The position numbers and the translations under genes were made by a program. The notes beneath the pieces were generated by a model. That model did no database searches. It saw only the letters and a program-made list of their open reading frames with translations, and had not been told where the DNA came from. 64,000 bases of DNA from Tipula vernalis (Eukaryota; Arthropoda; Insecta; Diptera; Tipulidae). The stretch lies in contig OY282558.1 in the NCBI GenBank assembly GCA_958295665.1, forward strand, positions 23,931,409 through 23,995,408, given 5' to 3'. Shown in pieces: positions 51,103-64,000 of this stretch (within the stretch, counting starts at the first letter, position 1; each line of letters begins with the position of its first letter).

Positions 51103-51204
51103 CCTTCGATAGCTCAGTTGGTAGAGCGGTGGACTGTAGTGTCAAAATTGAAGACTGAAGTAGTAGTAATCCATAGGTCGCTGGTTCAAATCCGGCTCGA
51201 AGGA
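51103..51204 (+). tRNA. tRNA-Tyr (GTA) with 29-bp intron
   Basis: The mature 73-base sequence folds normally, with acceptor CCTTCGA/TCGAAGG, anticodon loop CTGTAGA and T arm GCTGGTTCAAATCCGGC. A 29-base intron (51140-51168) interrupts the loop one base 3' of the anticodon, the standard place for eukaryotic tRNA-Tyr introns. The A discriminator is at 51204. A TTTTT run lies shortly downstream. Confidence 0.96.
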
Positions 51205-51969
51205 GAATTATATTTTTGTCAATTGTTATTATCAAATATTTAAAATCACATTAAAAATTAAAATATAACATAAATTTCCTGTGAATGTGATGTTATAGAA
51301 TACAAAAAGATATAATAAAACTGTTGCACTATTAGAAGCATTGCCACATGGCAAAAATGCAGATGTTTCCCTAGAAAGATTTTTGATTTATGCTTAATAG
51401 ATTCCAAATTTTTGATTTAAATTAAGGAGAAATAATATTCTTCAAATTATTAATTTAAATAATAAATATGCAGTAATTTAACAATTTTATTTGAAAAATG
51501 CCGCTCCCAGAAACAGATTTTGACATAAATGATCATTTTATTTATTATTTCTCATTTATTTAAATCAAGTCATTTTTATACAGAAATGGAAGTTTGTTTG
51601 AAGGAAGCGTCTGTATTTATGTCAATGGGGCAATGGAAATTTACGATACATATAAATTTATGTTGATAAATTCAAATTTCACGGATCACGGACGATCATC
51701 TACCTGCATAGTGCAGTGTGTACGAAATATAAAAGATATTGAAATAATCAACATTACGGGATTAAAGAATACTGTGCTAAAAACAAATTGTATAACAGTA
51801 ATCTATAAACATTAGTTATAAACATAGCAAAATATAGAAATACATCTGTCAAATTTTTTCCATTCAAATCAATTCGACATCATCGATGTCGAGTAGAAAA
51901 GTTTAAAATAAGATCTCGTAATAAAAAAAAATATTTATATCTAATAAAAAATTAGCAAGTGTATAAGCA
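51205..51969. other. Upstream region of NDUFA9
   Basis: About 765 bp lie between tRNA-Tyr and the ND-39 start codon. The frame at 51594-51815 shows no motif. Promoter and 5' UTR are expected within the last few hundred bases; nothing specific can be assigned. Confidence 0.4.
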
Positions 51970-53368
51970 ATGGCTTCGTTAATACTATTGAATAGTTTAA
52001 ATGCAGCTAGTAAGTATATTTAAAATTGTAGTTTTTATTTGTAAAATTTGTTATGTAATTTTATGTCAAAACCGAGAGTTGAGGTTATATACAGTATCTA
52101 CTTGAATGTATTTTTCTTGCACAGAAACCCAGACTCCAGCATTGGGTGTTGTTTGCATGAAAGGACATTATTCGACCGATGCCCCTAGAAAATTGAAAAC
52201 AACAAATTTAGCTGCTTTGAAACGAGGTACTGGTGGACGTTCCAGTTTTAATGGTATAGTGGCCACTGTATTTGGTGCCACTGGTTTTGTGGGTCGCTAC
52301 GTGTGTAATAAATTAGGAAAGACTGGTACACAACTTATACTGCCATATCGGGCCGACCATTATGAAGCTATTCGTTTAAAAGTTGTTGGTGATTTGGGAC
52401 AAGTATTATTCCATCCATATCACTTGTGTGATGAGGAATCAATTCGTCAGGCGGTTAAATATTCCAATGTTGTCATTAATTTGGTTGGCCGTGACTGGGA
52501 AACGAAAAATTTTAATTTCGAAGATGTACATGTTGATGGATCTCGGCGTCTGGCCCGTATTTGCCGTGAAATGGGTGTGGAAAAATTCATTCATCTTTCA
52601 TCTTTGAATGCCAACCCAAATCCAGAACCAATTTTGATCAAGGGGGGAAGCAAATTCTTGAAGAGTAAATATTATGGCGAATGCGCTGTACGAGATGAAT
52701 TCCCCAACGCTGTTGTTATTCGGCCAGCTGATATCTATGGGCAAGAAGATCGTTTCTTGAGGTACTACTCGCACATTTGGCGCCGACAATTCAGAGCAAT
52801 GCCACTTTGGTATAAAGGTGAGAAAACGTACAAGCAACCAGTTTATGTTAGTGATGTAGCTCAAGCCATAGTTAATATCGCTAAGGATTCTTCAGTAGCT
52901 GGTGAAGTTTATCAAGCCGTTGGGTAATATTGTAGGAGGTTCTTTTTATTTTTAAATCTAAATTCACATTATTTTAGGCCAAGACGTTATCAACTCGCCG
53001 AATTAGTCGATTGGTTCCACCGTGTTATGCGCAAAGATGAAAAGCTCTGGGGATATTTGCGTTACGATTTAAGATTCGATCCAACATTTATGTTGAAAGT
53101 AAAAATTACGGAAAAATTCTTATCTCCAGGAAATCCGCTCGGCGAATTACATTCGGAGCGTGTGGAACGGGAATATGTTACCGATTGTGTCGAACAAGAT
53201 GTACCGACACTCGAAGATTTAGGTGTTACTTTAACATTGATGGAAAATCAAATTCCGTGGGAGTTGCGGCCATATCGTGCAATGCAATACTACGATGCTG
53301 ATTTAGACGAGTTCGAAAAGCCGGCCCCGCCAAAATATGTAGAAGTTGGTAAGCCTGCTTTATTGTAG
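51970..53368 (+). CDS. ND-39: NADH:ubiquinone oxidoreductase subunit NDUFA9 (39 kDa)
   Basis: This is a nuclear-encoded accessory subunit of mitochondrial complex I, a short-chain-dehydrogenase-like protein that binds NADPH in the peripheral arm. Three exons (51970-52009, 52125-52923, 52978-53368) join in phase to 409 residues. The N-terminus has mitochondrial presequence character (no acidic residues until D32, several K/R). The Rossmann motif is GATGFVG at residues 64-70. Further family blocks are VINLVGRDWETKNF, FIHLSSLNANP, YGECAVRDEFPNAVVIRPADIYG and QPVYVSDVAQAI. The C-terminal region reads LEDLGVTLTLMENQIPWELRPYR. Introns are 115 and 54 bp. The gene converges with Ric8a. Confidence 0.95.
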
Positions 53369-53711
53369 ATGCGAAGGAACGTAATTGTGACTATTTTGTA
53401 AAAAAATTAATTAAATTAAAGAGAAAACTTATCTGAGATCATTGCGAGTTTTGTTTTGCAATTCTAGCTGCTGTAAAGGGTTACTTGAAGTGACTCAAGT
53501 TAGTATTTGCTCGAGTAAAATGAATCCACCGTAATACGAGCAAATAAATAATTTATTTTTATTTAAATAGTACAGACAGATATTACATAAAATATATATG
53601 TTTAAAATACCATATATTGGGTTAAAAAAGCGATGTTTTCATAAATGCGAACTTTAAATGCGATGACTTTGGAATGCGCGCCTACATTGATACAGTTGAT
53701 TAGCCGCGAAT
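53369..53711. other. Convergent 3' space between ND-39 and Ric8a
   Basis: A 343-bp AT-rich spacer separates the two stop codons and should hold both 3' UTRs. AATAAATAATTTATT near 53544 is nearly palindromic and could supply AATAAA signals to both strands; this is inferred. Confidence 0.5.
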
Positions 53712-56580
53712 TTATGTTTTTCGTTTATGATCCATTTGCTGGTTTGGTATCTCATCCTGCAACTGTAAAATATGATCAACTGCCACTGGGCGACCATCCG
53801 GCCCAATACGACATGGTTGCACAACACCATGTCGGTTTAATTTGTCCATAAGTGTGACGAGCTTCATAGCTTCGTATTCTTTTTGTTCTTCCGTCATACC
53901 TTCCAGTGGATTGGGTCGCGGTGGTTCATAACATCCGAGGACTGGATTTATTCCGTGTTGTAATTCTTTATATTCTTCTGTGTCACTGTCCTCGCTATCA
54001 GATGAATATTCACACGATGGATTGCTTCGCCCACCAAGAAGGCCGCGATTTGCTAAAAGTCCAGCGGCATTACCATATCCTGTATGTTTTATCATGCGAC
54101 CTACATTTTCTTTGCAAATAATGAACAATAGTTCGGCAGACAAATCGCGAACCTGAGTTGATGGCGTAGTAAGTAACCGACACAAATGATTTCTTAATTC
54201 CGTACCCTCTTCTGGTCGCTTTTTAACATCCTTTAAAGGTGGTAGTACAACAGTTCGCACATATCGACGCAGTAAACTATTACACCGTACACATTTAACC
54301 AGCACTGTTAATATCGGTGATAATAATTCATACTGAGAAACAGTTTTTTGTACCGAATTCAATTGATGTTGCAAAAACACAAGCAACATTGATATTGCAG
54401 TCATATTATAATTCTCAAAAACATATTTCTTATCAGCATTTGTAATATTTTTGGTCATCAGCTCCTCCATACATTCGGATGGTATATTCGTTAGTAAATT
54501 AACCACGTTCGAAACAAGTTCGTTAAACTTCTCTTTTGAATTCGCATCGAATTGTAATAAATTCTGAAGCACAACAGTCAATCGTCTTAGTTGTATTTCC
54601 TCGTAGTTAGTATCACTACTCGCTAAATTACGCACCGTTAAATTGAAAAGCACCTTAAGTATCTCACATATCAAATTTACTTCATCCTCATCGAATTTTT
54701 TCACCTTCTTATCGATAAGCAACTCATCTAGAAATTCATTCAAATAAACAACGCCATTAAAATTATCGTTCACTATTTGCCGCGTATTCTGATTCAACGC
54801 CGTTATCAAAAACAATAATTTCATATCGAAAAATTTTATGTAATAATCGAAAGCAATGGCAGTTGCATTACTGCTATTCGTCTTATACAACATAATACGT
54901 TTAAATATCCCATCTAGTATTTTACAAGTATTATGATTGTTACAAATTTCCTGACATTTTGTACTATTGTAAATCAAATTGCATAAGCACTTGAGAGATT
55001 CGATTACCAGGGTTTCGTTGAGATTTAAATTCCTTTCACCGATATTTGCTATGTTAAGTAAATAGTTAAACTGGTCTAGGGTTATTGTATCGTTTAGATA
55101 TGTTTTGTCCCGGCTTAATATACGTATGGCTGAAAGGCAGTCCGAATATACATCCTTGTAGTCAGTGGATTTAAGATTTTGAAATATTTTATTCCATATT
55201 TTTGACCATTGACCAGTTGAAGTTAAACTTTGGAATTGAAATACTTGAGAATTCTGAAAATATATAAATTTTAAATGTTTCTCGTTAATTTTAATTATAA
55301 ATAATTCGTTAATTATTCTTATTTCCACTTTTAAATTTCTTTACAAATTTTAAATAGAACATTTCACATAGAAATTATACCTGACTAACTTTCAATTATT
55401 AAAATGAAAGGGGGGGGGGGGGGGGGGATTATGTTTAAAAATTCTTATAGCATTTCTAAGAGGAGGAAGTGTATTTCCATTTCGGCTAAAGTTTACTTTA
55501 CGTATACATCGGGAAAATCAAGTAAGGAGTATATATTTTGAAAATTTTTGAATGTAGGATTGTGCATCTGTAGTTTTTAGGAGGGGGAAGCCAAATTTCC
55601 CCGGAAAACTACCTCATTTTCCGGGAAAATTTCCACTTTTATATTTTTTTTTTTCACAATAAGATAAGATGTTATAATTAACAAATATAATTTAACAAAA
55701 TAATTTTTTATTTTTGTTAATAATAATTGCTTCGTCAACCTTGAAGACACATCAGTTTTTTTTGCCCTTATCGCTTCTTCTGAAAGTACCACAAATGTTA
55801 AAGAAAGCCACTTTTGTAAATATAACAATGTTTTAAACATAATTTTAATTCATTGTATACCTTAGAGGATGGCGGCTGCCGCCCCAAACCCCCGCACCCC
55901 TTAGACTTACTCGTCGTACTCTTAGATATACTCGACGTACCCTTAGACGTACTCAACGTACTCTTACACGTACTCGACGTACTCTTACACGTACTATCTG
56001 TCCGGATAGCCACGTCCTTTTATTATTTGGTAATACATACAACAGTTTTTGCCAAACATTACTAACTTGGCCCAATAAGTATCAGCCTGCCCGATTTTAT
56101 CGGACATAAACGTTAATTGTAGGAAAATGTGATTCCATCAAACAAGCTTACTGCCTATTTCACAATCCATACCTTGGTCTTTAATCAATTAGGTTGGGGA
56201 TCACAGAATAAACTCAACTCGATACAATTTCCTCCCCGAAGGACCATGTATAGCAAAAATTTGTTAAATAAAAGAACTCTTTTTGAGTGTGATACACCTG
56301 AAAAGGTGTTCCGATTTTTCGTTCAAACAACCATTTAATCTTTCTTTAACACAACACTAATCACCAAATTTAACAAAACAAGTGGATATTGGGAAATGAA
56401 ATTGATAAGAATAAATTGAACACCACCCTTTTTTCTCTCAATATAATATCTATGATCTATCTATCCATCATAAAAAATTTTAGAAAAACATAATTTTACC
56501 TCTATAATAAATTCTTTTAATGCGGTTTTCGATATTTCAACATTATCAGAGATGATCGCATCAAACGAACCTTTTTCCAT
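53712..56580 (-). CDS. ric8a: Ric8a (synembryn), G-alpha chaperone and exchange factor
   Basis: This is a cytosolic armadillo-repeat protein that folds G-alpha subunits and acts as a non-receptor exchange factor, for example in asymmetric cell division. Two exons (56500-56580 and 53712-55253) join in phase 0 to 540 residues. The first encodes only 27 residues. Family blocks include LVIESLKCLCNLIYNS, RRLTVVLQNLL, LPPLKDVKKRPEEGTELRNH and LCRLLTTPSTQVRDLSAELL. A Gly/Asn-rich patch reads GYGNAAGLLANRGLL. The acidic SSDSEDSDTEEYKELQHGINPV stretch is the known CK2-type region, and the C-terminus reads MDKLNRHGVVQPC. The 1.25-kb intron contains a transposon fragment, a poly-G tract and a 21-bp minisatellite. 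Confidence 0.95.
55410..55427 (+). repeat. Poly-G tract, 18 bases
   Basis: An uninterrupted run of about 18 G lies in the Ric8a intron in otherwise AT-rich DNA. The length may be affected by sequencing or assembly error. Confidence 0.9.
55490..55645 (+). mobile_element. Solo copy of the Penelope-like terminal repeat
   Basis: The sequence from GGCTAAAGTTTACTTTACG through GTAGGATTGTGCATC and GGAAGCCAAATTTCCCCGG to TTTTCCGGGAAAATTTCC matches both terminal repeats of the element at 16500-19610; it is closest to the right one (read in reverse). No coding sequence is attached. It probably represents a heavily truncated or recombined element in the Ric8a intron. Confidence 0.8.
55909..55995 (+). 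repeat. 21-bp minisatellite, four copies
   Basis: Units ACTCGTCGTACTCTTAGATA(T), ACTCGACGTACCCTTAGACG(T), ACTCAACGTACTCTTACACG(T) and ACTCGACGTACTCTTACACG(T) follow each other at exactly 21-bp spacing. They differ by one to four bases. The array lies in the Ric8a intron. Confidence 0.92.
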
Positions 56581-56834
56581 TGCAATTAATTAAAAGTATT
56601 AATATTGATTTGATTTAATAGTTTTTTACACGAAATTCTGTATCAACTTTTTAGAAGATATTTTTATGCTGTGTGCTGTCAAAAACTTTGAGATAAAAAA
56701 TAAAATATTGACAGTACTTTTTTTAATGTATTTGCCGTTTTACTTTGGGAATTTTACAACAACAATGCCGTATATTTTCATTCCGGATTCCGGAATGAAT
56801 AGTTTGTCTTTGGTCACTGGAATAGTTATTACAT

Positions 56835-57262
56835 TATTATTATTATTATTGGGGGGGCCATGCGGGCGATCAGCCACTTCGCACTGCGACCTAAAAGATC
56901 TATTGTGCTGGCCCCTGCTTAATTATCCGTCCAGTCAATATTCAGGTTCTTAATGAACCTGACGATACTGCCTCCCGGTACGTGATACATACTATCTGGG
57001 CATATTGCTCTCCCTCCTAGATGTTTACTACAGCATGTAGTTCTGCTAGAAAGACGGTAGCATTGGAGCTCAAGGACCTCGAGAGGGTTGTGCCACTCCC
57101 GTATATTCCTACTCCTGCCCCGTATTCCGTTTGATTTTACTCTTACGAGTTGCTGGGAATTGCAAATCACCTGTAGGTCACCCAGCTTTACTACAGGAAG
57201 GCTAAAAATAAAACTGGAGGGTGCCTGGTATCCAGAGTCCGCATATTTTGGGCTGATTAACC
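56835..57262 (-). mobile_element. Second copy of the (AAT)n-tailed LINE-like element
   Basis: This 428-bp minus-oriented copy matches 47753-48179 with few substitutions. It is flanked by TAGTTATTACAT on both sides (56823-56834 and 57263-57274), a 12-bp target duplication. The tail appears as TATTATTATT on the plus strand. The ORF ending FIKNLNIDWTDN is again open through the whole copy. It is 5'-truncated at a different point from the first copy. Confidence 0.85.
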
Positions 57263-57274
57263 TAGTTATTACAT

Positions 57275-63004
<5,730 letters not shown>

Positions 63005-64000
63005 TTAATTTAATTCAAATATAATTATTATTTTTTTATTATTATTATATAATTAAAATTATTATTATTCCAATAATTATTTGTTTCTTTATAATTAATT
63101 AATTATATAATTCTAATTTAATTTTAAAAACAGAAAAACAAAAAAAATAAAGCAAAAGATTTAAGGATAAAAACAATGATATATAGTAATAAAGAAAACA
63201 AAAAAAGAAAAATCACACAAAATTTAAGAAAAAATGAAATTTTTCGTTTTTTTTTGAGGATTCAATTTTAAAATTTGTTTTTTTAAAATTAAATAAATTA
63301 AATAAGAAAAACTACTACATGAATGAAAATCTTGATCATGGATGAGAGGGGCTATTACGACACTAATTATTTTAAATTCAATCGGGGAAAAATTACTACA
63401 TTCTAGAAATCGTAAATAATTGAATTTAATTTAATTAACATTTTAATTCCCTCCAGACAACAAATTATGTGTACATTATATTATAAATATATATTAATTA
63501 AAACAAAAAAAAAAAGAGAAAAAAGAAAATAAATGTAAACATTTCAATAATAATTATATTATTTTTTAATTTTTGTTTTTGCTAAACTATTTTAAAGAAT
63601 GTTTTTTTTAAACCACAACGCAACTATAAATAAAAAAATTCCATTGGAATTGTGTGCATTTTCGTCTGTGCGACATGATGCAACAAACATGTCACATGGC
63701 GCAGCGCGCAATTTCCCCGTTTTCTTATAAAATAAAAGTTAATTAAATATTAATTTAAAATTTTCTTAAAAATGTTTTTGTTTGTTTAATTTAAATTTAG
63801 AGTATTTATATATATATTACATTTATGATTATTAATTATTATATATAGCTTAAAGTTATTTACCTTAATTTGTTTGGTCACTCGCATCATCATTTCAATA
63901 TAAGACGAAGAAGTAGAACTTGAAGAAGAGATAAAAAAAGTCGCGATATGAATGAAAGTAAATTTGAAACAAATAATTAAAAAAAAAACAAGAAAATTTA
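63005..64000. other. Arf1 3' UTR and downstream AT-rich sequence
   Basis: The sequence after the Arf stop is extremely AT-rich, with AATAAA-like motifs around 63146 and 63526. A short GC-richer island at about 63650-63720 stands out from its surroundings but shows no recognisable gene. No coding sequence was seen to the window end. Confidence 0.5.

Noticed and set aside
56666..56953. 95-codon plus-strand frame
   Set aside because: It runs across the junction of an inverted repeat and the tail of a LINE-like insertion, so it is not a natural gene.
63650..63720. GC-richer island downstream of Arf1 as an RNA gene
   Set aside because: It does not fold into a recognisable tRNA or snRNA and has no polymerase III boxes that I can identify.

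Overview
The window looks like nuclear DNA of an insect, most likely a fly (Diptera). It is strongly AT-rich, its genes carry short GT-AG introns, and the Arf protein matches what I recall of fly Arf1 (Arf79F). It also holds tRNA genes, non-LTR retrotransposons, Penelope-like elements and many small inverted-repeat elements. There are no operons, CRISPR arrays or bacterial genes. Species and chromosome cannot be told from the sequence alone.

Layout. 1-600: first coding exon of a RhoGAP-domain protein (minus), running off the left edge. 1754-5311: TFIIH subunit p62 (minus). 8647-11387: a head-to-head pair of related sperm-tail PG-rich-repeat proteins with a shared CxxC...CxxC finger. 11589-14703: C2CD3-like centriole protein (minus), with a small unrecognised ORF behind it (14860-15258). 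16500-19610: a Penelope-like retroelement carrying two nested inverted-repeat elements. 20748-26201: FHIP (FTS/Hook-interacting protein, seven exons). 26382-27369: ribosomal protein L27A (minus). 29064-33976: a ZnT1/SLC30A1-like transporter (minus) that lacks most of the canonical metal-site residues. 34-38.6 kb: gene-poor. 38.6-50 kb: transposon-rich, with LINE fragments, a second Penelope-like fragment and a nested LINE-type insertion with target duplications. Among these lie tRNA-Trp, tRNA-Gly, tRNA-Glu and intron-containing tRNA-Tyr (43.3-51.2 kb), plus a broken tRNA-Trp copy. 51970-53368: complex I subunit NDUFA9/ND-39. 53712-56580: Ric8a (minus). 57.3-62.3 kb: no coding sequence seen, possibly promoter and 5' UTR intron of the last gene. 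62320-63004: Arf1/Arf79F.

The protein genes are mostly unrelated housekeeping functions: transcription/DNA repair, centriole and cilium, vesicle traffic, translation, metal transport, respiration and G-protein signalling. The cilium/sperm flavour of the 8.6-14.7 kb block (two PG-rich proteins beside C2CD3) may be chance. Exon boundaries were set by hand from GT/AG sites, reading-frame phase and remembered family sequences; no alignment or database search was run.
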